Shown here piece by piece: positions 44,126 to 54,828 of a DNA stretch of 64,000 nt (position 1 is its first letter; each line of letters begins with the position of its first letter). Under the pieces are notes generated by a model. The model had not been told where the DNA came from. It did no database searches and saw only the letters and a list, made by a program, of their open reading frames with translations. A program made the position numbers and the translations under genes. Origin of the DNA: Lepas anatifera (taxonomy: Eukaryota; Arthropoda; Thecostraca; Lepadidae); the NCBI GenBank assembly GCA_034440635.1, contig JAOTON010002266.1:744001-808000 (forward strand), written 5' to 3'.

Positions 44126-44203
44126 AGTCGCCTTGCTGCCGAGTGCTCTTCCTGGTCAGGAATTCTTCAACGTCCCGTCAATGTTCTATTCTGGTCGCCA
44201 AAA

Positions 44204-44395
44204 TGTCATATCGAAGTATTGGCTTCCACACCACACCAGCCTCAAAACCAGAGTGCCCCTCTGCCCCGCGGCCGACTCGGCGTGACCTTCCGAATCCCGA
44301 CCGAAGCCCTTTAACATATCTGTGCACCGGCTGCGGCCAGCCGGTGCACGTACGCGCGCACCCCGGCACAGGGGCCATGATCTGACGATACCACA
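44204..44395 (-). repeat. Gypsy LTR (5' LTR in element orientation)
   Basis: 192 bp, paired with 37660-37851. The flanking CCTTT at 44396-44400 completes the 5-bp duplication. TTTTGGCGACCAGAATAG directly inside (44203 downward on the minus strand) is the likely primer-binding site. Confidence 0.95.
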
Positions 44396-44700
44396 CCTTT
44401 TTATCCAAGTACATTTTAGGGCCACCGTGAAACTTTCAATGTCGATCATTTTCAACCCATCCCGCTCGTAGGGTTGACATATTTTTGTTCACCGAATCTT
44501 GTCAGGCTTATTAATCCACAGGAAACTGAATAGCATTGATTTAATATTATTCACCATCTCTGAATTCGGCGATGGTATCGATATTAATAAGTGGACAATT
44601 TTTGACAATGCTAATGACTTTATAACCGCTATTTTCCCAACCAGACTGAGATTTCTCAATTTCCATCGAATCAAAGCTTTACAAATGTCTTCTATTTTTT
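44396..44700 (-). pseudogene. Tx1/L1-like LINE ORF2, middle piece
   Basis: The minus-strand reading has KIEDICKALIRWKLRNLSLV, GKIAVIKSLALSKIVHLL, FLWINKPDKI and, after a break, LKMIDIESFTVALKCTWIKR at the Gypsy border. The W-R-LSL-GK-IK pattern and FLW motif follow the reverse transcriptase in L1/Tx1-type LINEs. A stop near 44489 separates two readable parts. Confidence 0.75.
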
Positions 44701-45215
44701 AAGGATAGTTAAGCTGTGCAATATCGCCAGGATTGGCAGTAAAAACAACCCAAAGACAAAGACTATAGTTAGAGTCATCCACAGTTATAAAAACGGTTGC
44801 GGCTATTGCGACACCACGTCAAGCTGTTGATAGATGAGTAGATGAAATGGGGTGACACATTCACTAGGTGAAACTTCTGTTCAATACAGTCATACCTGTG
44901 ACATAATCACATAACTGCATACACTTGATGTAAAATATTCTACTTTCACTCCACATGCAGCACACCATCACGCATCCCAAGACACCTTAAGTACGCTGTG
45001 ACACGAGGTGGCACTTAAGGGCACGGCAGAAAAGAGGTACTGCAAGCGCTTTCAAATCAGCGGGCACATCGTTATAATACGAAGGACGCCGGGCCATAAA
45101 CCTGCGCTGGCCCATATTGCTACGGGAACGTGGAACCCAAAGGTCTCCGTCCCGGCGCGTGCTGCGCTCCCGCGTAAACCGGAGCTCCACGAATCCCCAG
45201 GCCAGCTCCTCTAAT
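44701..45215 (-). mobile_element. 3' end of another LINE inserted in the Tx1-like LINE
   Basis: At about 45215 the Tx1 frame runs into an unrelated reading: RFMARRPSYYNDVPADLKAL and FCRALKCHL, ending at a stop at 44987. This resembles the C terminus of jockey/CR1-type LINE proteins (usual pattern WN-LP). About 290 bp of non-coding 3' sequence follow, after which the Tx1 frame resumes. A short A-run (44695-44701, minus strand) at the exit could be the remnant of its tail. No target duplication is clear. Confidence 0.5.
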
Positions 45216-46430
45216 ACTGTAAGCTCTTTTGCCCAAAGAAGTGGTAGATCATGACCCAAATCGGGTTTGGGTGATCCAAGCCACAAACACTTACTTTTGG
45301 CATTATTAGGTTTTAGTCCTGAGAATTTGCTGTACTCTCCAAGTTGTTGCATGATTACACGAATGTCCGAGTTGCGTCCTTCAATAAATGCCATCAAATC
45401 ATCCGCATGCTGCGAAATTTTAATTTCACCCTGTTCGTTTATCTTTATTCTGTTTTCGCAACTATTTCCACAGCAATGATGAAAATCAGTCCCGCACTTG
45501 GGTCTCCCTGGCGGGCACCCCTTCCCATAGGTATCTTTTGGCCAAGGTGTCCGTTAAGCATAATTCGGGAAAAGTGATCTTTTTAGTGTAAAGGAGGCTA
45601 AATAATTTCATAAATTGTTCTCCAAAGCCTATTTTTTTAAAAAGCTTGTTTTATGTATTCCCATTGAAGTGAGGTAAAGGCGTCTTCAAAATCTACTGAT
45701 AGAACTGCTCCATCTTTTTGTTTTCGTAAAAAAAATTAGATAACATCATATAGTAATCGAGTGTTTTCCCCAATAAATTTACTCTTCGGGTACGCAGTTT
45801 GGTCATGGTTAACAATGTTGGGGGCTACACCCTAAAGTCTTTCTGCTAGAACACTGGACAACATCTTATACACACTCCCTCCACGGGTTGGGCGCCTATC
45901 CTGGTGGTGGGCCAAAACATCTTATACTGCACGTTTGAAAGGCTTATGGGTCTCGAGCCCTAGATGAGATTACTTTGTCCGTTTGCTTTCGGTTTGTATG
46001 TTATGATTGCTTCGCGCTGCGTCACTGGAAGTGAATTTACCGCTAATGAATGTTGAAAAGAACGCCACAACAGCTCTTTGAGGTTTTGGTAGAAAAATAT
46101 AAAAAATTCTGCTGGAAAACCAGTTGATCCTGGCGATCGATCGTTACACATCTTAAAGGGTACCTTACTTACTTCGTGTTGTGAAATAGGCACCTCGAGT
46201 GAGGTTCGCTGCTTTTCCGTCGATTTAAGTTCGACGTTAATTTCAAGAAATCGATCCATGCTTTGGAGACTTATTGTTAAACTCTTCTTGCGGTCCCATT
46301 ACCGTTCGGTAGTGATTAGTGAGATATGACAAAACGTTACTTTGTCCCAGAATCGTCTTATCACTACCCAGAATGAGAACCACTCGCACCAGATTGCCGC
46401 ACCGCAAAACGCAACTTGCTCTAATCATCC
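45216..46430 (-). pseudogene. Tx1/L1-like LINE ORF2, reverse transcriptase
   Basis: From 46430 downward: GQSNVLSYLTNHYRTVMG (linker), KMCNDRSPGSTGFPAEFF with the L1-type motif 0-1, DQTAYPKSKFIGENTRLLYD, VLSVDFEDAFTSLQWEY with the first catalytic Asp, GCPPGRPKCG in place of the usual QGCPLSP, QHADDLMAFIEG with the catalytic Asp pair, and SGLKPNNAKSKCLWLG. At least two stops and frame changes interrupt it. The endonuclease is absent, so the copy is 5'-truncated. Order and motifs are those of L1/Tx1 LINEs. Confidence 0.78.
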
Positions 46431-46899
46431 CATGTGCGCCAGATATGCCGATATTTTAGTCTGCGCGCAGTCACTATTTTCTGTCTTAGCTGACAAGTAA
46501 GACAGTCTTAGTGCTGACGTCATACTTTTGTGACGTCATGTGCGAGCTAACGCCAGTCTTACCGCTAGGTGGCTAGCTGGGTGGCGTGAGACGTACTGCG
46601 CATGCTCTGTCTTAGCTAAGACAGTCTTAGCTAAGAATCTTAGTTGCCGATCAGGGCCCCGGTCTGCCCTAAATACCTTAGCTTCCCTGAGCGCCCGGTA
46701 GGGTGCGGACGCGGCGTCAAATATGCCCTTTTTGTAAAAATAAAAAATAAAAGGAATTGTGGCCATTCCTTCACTATGCATAAGTTTTTTTTTGTTTTCG
46801 GAAATATCAAGGAATCCGGCTCATAACACCTCCTCCTATTGGCCGGAATATTTGGATAAAAAATATTTTCACCCATAGCAGCAGCGACGCATGAAAAAA
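46431..46899. other. Non-coding; cluster of TCTTAGCTAAGA palindromes and CRE sites
   Basis: Between 46480 and 46645 CTGTCTTAGCT and AGCTAAGACAG alternate, so the region can fold back on itself. Two TGACGTCA sites lie at about 46514-46521 and 46531-46538. CAGGGCCCCGGTCTGCCC at 46651 resembles a DNA-transposon terminus. A foldback MITE is likely, but I could not match both ends. Confidence 0.4.
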
Positions 46900-47701
46900 A
46901 TTCTGCCGGTGCGCGCGCGGGGAGCAGCCGAGGTGCAGAGCGCGGAGGTGACATTTTCCCTTAAAGTGGCAATGGCAAGGAGAGTGGAGTGGAAGGACGC
47001 TGGCTGATGAGAAGTGGAGAGAAGAAGGCAGGACAAAAAACGCTGGGGACTAGCGGGCCAGCACGGCCCTTAGCTGGGAGAACCCTCGGCTGGAGGCATC
47101 GGGGAAGCGCTGGAGTATTTTAGGCACGGCCGGGCGATCAGCAGTGTAAGTACATCTGGCGGCCGCATAGCACACAAATTCTGCGAGAAATTTTGCCACT
47201 TGGCGTCAAAATTCAACCCCCCCTTCGGTATGCCCCCGGACCCCAGACGTGCGTGCGGGTCTCTCCGGCCGATGTGAGTGTCTGTACGCTGCGTGCTGTT
47301 TTTTTCTCTCGTCGCGGATATAGTGTGCATGCCTCGGTGTTGTGTTGTACATTCGGCTGGCATCTGACCTCCGCGACCCGGCCGCCGAGTGGCGCTAGCC
47401 CTGCCCGACTGTGTGCCGCGTCAGCGCGCGGATTGTGCGGACCGCCGCTAAAAAAATGGCTGCCGGCCGCCGGCGCAAACTCAGAGACGGCACCAGCCCG
47501 TCGGCTGTCGCTCCGGCAGCGCGTAGGCGCATGCGCAGTTGCGGCCGCGCCTTCTGCTCAGGCGCGGTCTGTCGATCGTCGCGCCACCGTGGTGGACGGT
47601 GGGCGAACTAGCGGCCCTCGCCGACGCCGAAGGCGGCAACGGTGACCTCAAGTCGAAGGGGGCCTGGCGATCTTCTGAATTGGGCCTGAGTGTTTTAAAT
47701 T
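46900..47701 (+). promoter_or_regulatory. CpG-rich leader upstream of the CR1-group LINE
   Basis: The segment is far richer in G+C and CpG than its surroundings, especially 47380-47660, and leads directly into the LINE coding sequence. LINE 5' untranslated regions carry internal promoters and are often CpG-rich. Frames such as 47193-47645 translate into Arg/Ala-rich sequence without motifs. It may be the LINE 5' end or an unrelated host CpG island. Confidence 0.4.
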
Positions 47702-48184
47702 TTGTCATGGGTCCCGTCGCATGCAGGGGCGCTGGCACTGTGGTTTCGTCGTGGTCCATCCTGCGTGAAGCCCCCAAGCTTCGATACAGCAAAACATATG
47801 AAAGACTGTACATCAACCCTGATAGGACCAAAGGTGAGAGAGGCCCACAAACTTCTTAGGCAGGAGCTACATGAAAGACGCAAAAATGGTGAACCCAACT
47901 TGATCATCCGTAGGGGTAAAATTGTGGACCAGAATGAAGCCAGGATGAACACTGAAAATGTGCTCGCTAGAAAGAACCTGGAACCAGAGGCTATGAAAGC
48001 AGCACCACTGCATCATGCAACATCCAAACACCAGCTCAGTCCGGGCATAGCCCACCTGCAACAGAACCAGGGAACTCCAGTAGAAGAAGAAGCCAGAAGT
48101 ACCACTACCTCTGCTACTGCGCCAGTCAGAGCCAACCCTCTCCCAACCAGAAATGAGTCAGGCCTGGAAAAACCTAGAAACTGA
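47702..48184 (+). pseudogene. CR1-group LINE ORF1-like protein
   Basis: A 160-codon frame whose recognisable part begins around codon 20: RGPSCVKPPSFDTAK, VREAHKLLRQELHERRKNGE and PNLIIRRGKIV, followed by a polar linker rich in Thr, Pro and Glu. The combination LL-ELHERR-NGE-NLIIRRGKIV is typical of the end of the nucleic-acid-binding ORF1 of CR1-group elements. The first 18 or so codons may be out of frame with the true start. It lies 12 bp before the endonuclease reading. Confidence 0.6.
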
Positions 48185-48194
48185 CTAGGCAAAA

Positions 48195-51021
48195 AGCAGA
48201 AGAACAAACTATTAGTTCTATACACAAATGCGGATCAGCATAAGATGGATGACCTGCGTATGGTGATAGCAGGGAACCCCCAGATCTAATATTGGTATCA
48301 GAAGTAATACCTAAAGCACAGATGCTACCTCTACATCCAGCCCTGCTTACACTCGAAGGTTACGAAGGTCACTTTAGTTTCAACCCAGAAAACTCCTGTC
48401 TTGGGTCGAGTGGATTGCGTGGAGTGGGAATATACGTTAGGAGGGGCGCTCAAAGCTGTGGTGCTCCAGTCTGCCTCATCGGTTTCAGGAACAAATTTGG
48501 GTTCGAGTAGAATTTGAAGAAAATGAGAACCTCATAGCTGGATGCCTTTATAGGAGTCCCACTAGTCTCGCCCCAAATAACCAAGAGCTTTGTAAACTGC
48601 TCGTGGCTGCCACAGAAACCAGTCCACACCATCTGTTAATCTGTGGTGACTTTAACTGGCCCCAAATTGACTGGGAAGTAGGCATGTCAACAGCTGGTGC
48701 CTCCCATCCATCCCATGCTTTCTTGGAATCTACAAGAGATGCTTTTCTGCACCAGCACGTCAGTTTTGCAACCAGATACAGGGAGGGACAGATTCCAAGT
48801 GTACTGGACTTGATACTCACAAACAACGAAGAGCTGATAACCAACTTAGAGTGCAACCCAGGGTTAGGCAAGAGTGACCATGTAGTCCTAACTTTGCATG
48901 TGCTGTGTAAAGTAGGGGTGACTGAAGACATCCCCAAATTGGCACTTCATCGAGGTGATTACAATAAGATGTCTCGGATGCTAACCGAAGTTGATTGGAC
49001 GGTCATGGCAGGAGTGGGTGTGGAAGAAGCACATCGTTTCTTCACAGATCATATGGATGCTGCAATAAAAGCCTGCATACTACTCCAACAAACTAGAGCA
49101 AGGAAGCACAACTTGTATGTGACAAGGGAGGCTCTCAGACTGAGGAGACAGAAACAGTTGCTCTGGAAAGAGTATGCGAGAAGTCGAAGTGACATAGCAC
49201 ACCTCCGGTACATCAGGGCAAGGAACTACCTCCGCAGTATGACAAGGAAGCTGAAGCTGAAGCATGAAAAGCAAAAAGCAGATAACTCAAAGAACAACAA
49301 AAAAGTATTTTGGAAATATGTAAACAGCAAACTAAAGACTAGAGCTCATATTGGGGACCTAAAGAGGCCTGACGGAAGCATAGTGTCATCAAATTTTGAC
49401 AAGGCCTCTGAATTTTTCTGCAGTGTGTATACATCTGAGGATATGTCGTATGTTCCCGTAACTGGGATTACGTTCACAGGGATACCTGAAGAGATTGATT
49501 TCAGCCCTGCAGACATTACAGGCAAACTCTCAAAGCTTCGGTCATCCTCTGCTCCTGGACCCGACGGACTCCACCCAAGGATACTAAAAGAGTTATCTAC
49601 TACACTAAGTGTCCCACTACACATTCTCTTCATAAAATCTCTAGGATCTTCCACAGTGCCCGAGAAGTGGAAAGAGGGACTGGTGACACCCATTTTCAAA
49701 AAGGGAGGAAGAGAAAACCCATCAAATTATAGACCAGTGAGTCTGACCTCTGTGGTGTCAAAGGTGCTCGAGTCTCTCATCCGCGATAAGATAATTGAGC
49801 ATCTAGTGCACTCAGGATTGCTTAGCGATGCCCAACATGGATTTCTCCCTAAAAGGTCAGTTGTGACTCAGTTGCTGTGTGCGATGGAAGACTGGACTAA
49901 GGCTATCGAAGAGGGGCATCCAGTGGATATCCAGTACCTGGACTTTAAAAAGGCCTTTGATTCAGTGCCGCACGAACGGCTCCTAACCAAGCTGGCCGAT
50001 GTGGGAATCCGAGGAAACCTATTGAGCTGGATCCGAGACTTCCTGTGCAACCGGAAGCAGAGGGTGACAGTGTGCGGGGCGATGTCCACCTGTCACCTCA
50101 TCACGAGCGGTATCCCGCAGGGATCGGTGCTGGGTCCCACACTGTTTCTACTCTATGTCAATGACCTTCCCCTGTCTGTCTCCAGCAAGATTCAACTATT
50201 TGCTGATGATGCGAAGCTGTATGAGACAGTTGGCTCTTACAGACAAGTGGAAAAGCTACAGCAGGACATGGATTCGCTCAGCCATTGGTCGGTGTTATGG
50301 CAGCTCCCCTTCAACCAGGAAAAGTGCACAACCCTTCACATTGGCCCAGGAAACAGCAGACAGACATATACACTTAGTGGCACGCCCATTTCCTCTGTTC
50401 AAACCGAGCGTGACCTGGGTATCACTATAGATGCAGAACTGAAGTTCAGGGCCCAGGCTGCTAGGTCGATTGCCAAGGCGAACCAAGTTCTGGGCGTGAT
50501 CCGCAAGGCTTTCTGCAACCTGGACGTGTACTCGGTCCCACTATTGTACAAAGCCCTCGTTAGGCCTATACTAGAGTTTGGCAATCCGATTTGGGGACCT
50601 TTTAACAAGGCTGACCAACAGTCCATTGAGAGAGTTCAGCGGCGAGCCACTAAACTGGTCTCCTCCATCAGTCATCTCCCATACGAGGACAGACTTCGTG
50701 CGCTCAGCCTGCCTTCTCTTTCTTTATCGACGTAGAAGAGGTGACATGATTTGGGTTTTTTACCTCATGTCCGGGAAGGTAGATCTGAAAAGAGATCTTC
50801 TCTTCAGGCTGGCGGAGAATCTACCGACCAGAGGTCACTCCAAGAAGATAGTCAGCCCGAAGCCCGATCAAGAGAGAGACGTAACCACCTTGGTGTCCGA
50901 GCAGTCAACGACTGGAACTCTCCCAGAGTAGGTAGTGAGTTCGGGGAGCACAAATGAGTTCAAAAACAACCTGGACAGACATTGGTCGGCGTATACATAC
51001 GATACGCCATTTTTGGATTGA
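48195..51021 (+). pseudogene. CR1-group LINE ORF2: endonuclease and reverse transcriptase
   Basis: The apurinic endonuclease starts at about 48200 (KLLVLYTNADQHKMDDLRM) and crosses two frame changes (about 48285 and 48500) before the long frame 48603-50735 (710 codons). That frame has LLICGDFNWPQIDWE, LDLILTNNEE and SDHVVLTLHV, then the reverse transcriptase: VTPIFKKGGRENPSNYRPVS, YLDFKKAFDSVPHERLL, GIPQGSVLGPTLFLLYVND and FADDAKLYE with the catalytic Asp pair. A frameshift near 50720 leads to RRRRGDMIWVF and TRGHSKKI. Another leads to the final NNLDRHWSAYTYD and stop at 51019-51021. Only a few indels separate it from an intact gene, so it is a fairly recent copy. Confidence 0.9.
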
Positions 51022-51123
51022 AGTGTAAAGTTGTATAAACCCTGAGCTCGTCGAGTTAGAACCCACATCAGGCCCTTGAGCCTTACAAGGTTCCCATTCC
51101 AATAAGGTAAGGTAAGGTAAGGT
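51022..51123 (+). repeat. CR1-group LINE 3' end with GGTAA tail
   Basis: After the stop codon about 80 bp of 3' untranslated sequence end in four repeats of GGTAA (51101-51123). Short tandem repeats rather than poly(A) are the usual 3' end of CR1/L2-type LINEs and mark the boundary of the insertion. Confidence 0.8.
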
Positions 51124-51284
51124 CTGCTGCAAAAAGTAAGAGACAGGTAGATGACATTCAGCATATTGGAAATAGTATTGAAGTATACAATTATTATTTC
51201 CAGTTTTGTGTGACAGAGGAGGCATACGTCGCATTGAGTTTGTGACAGCCAGCATACTTTCTGCACCTCTGCACAAAAACTGCA

Positions 51285-51575
51285 GCCCATGTGATATTAA
51301 TGCTCTCGAGTTGCAGCCCATGTGATATTGATGCTCTCGAGTTACAGCCTATGTGGTGTTGATGCTCTCGAGTTGCAGCCTATGTGATGTTGATGCTCTC
51401 GAGTTGCGGCCTGTGTTATGTTGATGCTCTCGAGTTTCAGTCTATGTAATGTTGATGTTCTCGAGTTGCAGCCTTGTGATGTCGATGCTCTCGAGTTGCT
51501 GCCTATGTGTTGTTGATGCTCCTGAGTTGCAGCCTATGTGATGTCGATGCTCTCGAGTTTCAGCCTATGTGATTC
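51285..51575. repeat. 31-bp minisatellite, about 9 copies
   Basis: The unit, about 31 bp, reads GTTGCAGCCTATGTGATGTTG followed by ATGCTCTCGA, with scattered substitutions and one or two single-base deletions. It starts about 160 bp after the LINE tail. Confidence 0.95.
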
Positions 51576-52815
51576 AATTTGTCCAATATATCAATAATTA
51601 TACAGCTCAATTGCTAATTTTAAAGGCCCATCCGGTCTGAAGAAATCCCGAGGCACAAATAATACATGTGCTTGAAAAATTAAACAGGTTCCTATCACTG
51701 GCCTTGTCTTAAAGATTTTAAGTAGTGGAACGCACTACAAAATACATTTAAAATCTCTCAAAAACTTATCTTCAATATTTAACATTACTTCTTTACTTCA
51801 ACCACTGCAACAATACGCGTCGTCGCTGGTTGTTGTCGTCAGTGGTCGTCGTCTGAGAATAGTGTGCGCCATTGCTGTCTTTGAAGAACAAATTCAACCA
51901 AGTATAGGCTCAATCTTAGGTAGGTCCAGAGCAAAAAGTGGAAATATCACGATAATCAATAAAGCAATGCAAATATTTGTATCACTACATATGATATTGT
52001 TTTTTGTCTTAAATGCGCCGTGTGCAGCTCCTCTAATTTTGCCTAATAAAAGCAGATCTTACTGTTAGCATAAAAAGCTTGAACTCTGATTTGACAAAAA
52101 ATATTGAAACACCATTGTTGCGCGAATCAGATTATTTATTTATTGCTTCTGGTTTTGTCTGATCGTCCTCTGTATTTTATTTGGAAGGCCCTACATTGGC
52201 AATTTTCTGTGAAACCGTGCTCTCATTTTGAAGAGCAATAGGTACGTGGTGCTCTGTTGGAGGTTTTCAAGGTGATAATTGTATCGGGTTTAAGACATGA
52301 ATGTATTAAATGCAACACGATGATAAAATTTCCATTTATATTGTCCTTTGTCATATATTCATATGGTATACTATATCCTAGGTTTTGCTGTAGTTCTTAG
52401 AATTTGAAATTGCAACTAGGTAGGTACTCTAGTTATTATTGCTTAAATTTTTATTAAACTTATGGCATAGGAATGTTTCATTTATAGAAATTACCTAGCA
52501 CCGTTCTTTAACAGAAAAAGCAGCACCTATACCATCCTTGCAAATGCAGTTTATATCATGTTTTTTTTAGCTGGGACCATTTCTGACAGTATGGAGGCTC
52601 AATGTTCTGCCTATCTTGGTGTAACCCTAGCCCTTTTAGGTTCTTTTTGATCCCATGTAGGTACCTAGTGTAATATGCAATGCTCCTATTAGAAATAATT
52701 GTAACGTGTTGTGGTACCTTTTTTGAGCAGTGACAGTCTGGAAGAATTTTAAAAAAATTATTCATGGTTATTGGCCAATTGTTAACCAATGTTTGAATGC
52801 CAAAGAATTAATTTT
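51576..52815. other. AT-rich non-coding stretch
   Basis: No gene, repeat or RNA signature is recognised. Confidence 0.4.
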
Positions 52816-52861
52816 GAGTTGCTAAGATGTTCCCTGGCCTCTCCCCTCGAATTCTGGAATG
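52816..52861. repeat. 46-bp segment shared with 58573-58618
   Basis: GAGTTGCTAAGATGTTCCCT and the following GGCCTCTCCCCTCGAAT are identical at both sites, with only a few differences in the last bases. The flanks are unrelated. At 58573 the copy adjoins a Penelope-like ribozyme remnant, so it may be an element terminus. Confidence 0.6.
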
Positions 52862-53260
52862 CACAACTCTGGTTCAAGCTCACATGCGCAGTGACCTTAC
52901 GTTCACGTGAAGACCAGATTCGAAACTGCATGGTCGACTGCCTCTCATTGATATTCTGTGGCAATTTGGAAACGAGTGCAAAGAGATCTACATACTTTCA
53001 AATCTTTATACACGGTGGCTGATACAATGGGTAGAGCTAGGGGGTGCAAGCTACCCTCCCCCATCAGAATTTGTATCGTAAATGCATAGACGGAGGCTGT
53101 TTCGAGGTAATGGCAGGGGGAAGGGGATCTCGAGCCCCGTATTCCTCGAATTGTCGTCCTGGATCCGCCACTGCTCATAGAGTAGATCTATGTAGAGAAT
53201 GCAGTGAGTCAAGTGTCGTGATATTGCTAACAAAAGTATCCTCAGCTAAGACAGAAACGG
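52862..53260. other. Non-coding; one MITE-like terminus
   Basis: CCTGGATCCGCCACTG at 53159-53174 is the inverse of the CAGTGGCGGATCC type of terminus. A degenerate left end may lie near 53014 (CGGTGGCTGATACAATGG). No duplication could be confirmed. Confidence 0.4.
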
Positions 53261-53443
53261 TGTACATTATAAACGGTGGAACCTTGAGCAAACCCGCCCC
53301 CTCCCCCCCGAATAGAAAATTGTTGCCCACCGATAGGATTTTGCATCCACCTGATAGGTTTTGCTGATCAAAACTGGCGCCCCTGGTCAGGATGGCGCCC
53401 TCCGGGAAGTTCCCCCCGTTCGGCAATCCTGGATCCGCCTATG
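53261..53443. mobile_element. MITE-family copy related to 783-1016 (incomplete)
   Basis: ACCGATAGGATTTTGCATCC, TGATAGGTTTTGC and CCTGGTCAGGATGGCGCCCT match the inner part of the 783-1016 element in the same orientation. It ends GGATCCGCCTATG, the expected right terminus. The left terminus is not found, so the copy is truncated. Confidence 0.6.
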
Positions 53444-53825
53444 CATTTCAGGCAGGTTTTAAGATTTTCTCTACGGAAATTTTTAGTTTCAAGACAAATG
53501 ATATATTGAATACCGGGTTTTCCGGCATGCTTTACAACTTCTAAACACGTCACTGCGCCACTTCCCCTAGGTATTTCATCACGCCCCTGCACGCTGCCCC
53601 CTAGCCCTAGATAACTGCTAGTGGCGTCATAAAAATACTGTGCATTCAGCTTCACAATAATAAAGCGTCAACTAAATGGAACTCCCATCTCTTCCCGAGA
53701 TACCTGAATGCGCCTCTGCACCGTCCTCACGTTCACTGCACGCCTGAGTCAGACTCTCCGCCCCTTTCCAGAGCTAGCCGTACGCTCCTACCTTGTAAAT
53801 ACGCCTCTGCGTTACTTGCCCTAGA
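53444..53825. other. Non-coding stretch
   Basis: Nothing recognised. Confidence 0.35.
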
Positions 53826-54079
53826 ATAGGCGGTTCCAGGATTGACAATCTGGGGGGGGGTTGGCACCTTACCTGTGTGCACCATTTCTGGCCAGCAAAA
53901 CCTATCAGGTGGGCGTCAAATCCTATCGGTGGGCGTCGATTTTCCGCATCCTGGGAGAAGGGACATTTCAGGGGGGGGGGGCGCCCTCAACATTTCAGGA
54001 GCGCCGTGACTATTTCAGGAGGCCCAGGGGTGGCAAGGGGATATTTCACCCTTGCCACCCCGGGATCCGCGTATGTTCC
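53826..54079. mobile_element. MITE-family copy, inverted relative to 783-1016
   Basis: It starts near ATAGGCGGTTCCAGG and ends CGGGATCCGCGTATG, inverted ends of the same family. Inside, AAAACCTATCAGGTGGG and AATCCTATCGGTGGG are the reverse complement of the 53320-53380 landmarks. No clean 8-bp duplication remains. Confidence 0.6.
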
Positions 54080-54825
54080 CCAGCTGTTTGAGCACGCCTC
54101 TGCACCTTCCTCCTCATTCCCAGACAAGCAAAAGCGTTTCTGCCCCCTTCCCCTGTATCTAAAAACGCCTATGTTTCCTCTGCCCCTTGCATTTTCCCTC
54201 CGATCAAACACCTTAGATCTGCTTAAGACAGGTAGGTAATTTTTCGTATTTCCCATCCCTCCCTGACGGCCCAAAACATATGCGGATCCAGGTTTGCCAT
54301 TATAGAATAGAATATTGTATTTTATTACCGGTTTGAATATAACAATTTTTTTTTAATTTTTACAGATTTGTTTTACAAGACATGACCTTATGAAGCATTT
54401 AAATGTGTGAGCGGGTGCTACTGCAAGCCGATGGAAGACCTTGGATTCCACGCACAGTGGGGCCGAAATTTCACACCGCGGGGGCGTTCTGTGTACCATG
54501 TCCCACAAACGTCCTGAAACTTACTGCTTGATCTCGCAAATTTATAGACTGTTTTAATTTGGCTGTGACGTCACTCCTTGGCCATATAATGCAGTTTGAT
54601 GGGAGGTCGTCACCATGGCAATCTTCAATGTGGATCTGAATTTGCAAGCCGATAAGCCAAACAGTTTTTTGCTATTTTCAACTTTTCTGCACTAATCGAT
54701 AAACAAATATATTTCTAGAAAGATAGCCAAATAGTGTTTTTGGCTCCAAATAATCATCGAGCTAATTTGAAAAATGATTTTGGAGCACTTTAGGACCCTT
54801 CCTCGACTCGTGTCAAGTCGAAATT
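54080..54825. other. Non-coding stretch
   Basis: No gene or repeat is recognised. The segment from 54330 on is AT-rich. Confidence 0.4.
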
Positions 54826-54828
54826 GGA

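Larger units (their letters stand above)
37852..44203 (-). mobile_element. Gypsy LTR retrotransposon internal region (interrupted)
   Basis: From right to left on the minus strand: a primer-binding-site candidate TGGCGACCAGAATAG just inside the 5' LTR, gag, zinc knuckles, protease, reverse transcriptase, RNase H, integrase and a GC-rich C-terminal tail. A Transib-like element (38216-40059) splits the tail. Gene order protease-RT-RNaseH-integrase defines Ty3/Gypsy. In-frame stops and frameshifts occur at gag/knuckle, protease/RT, RT/RNaseH and within integrase, so the copy is dead. There is no envelope-like frame. Confidence 0.93.

Noticed and set aside
47193..47645. 150-codon Arg/Ala-rich open frame
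   Set aside because: It is in a CpG-rich segment where stops are rare; no motif. It is treated as part of the leader upstream of the LINE.
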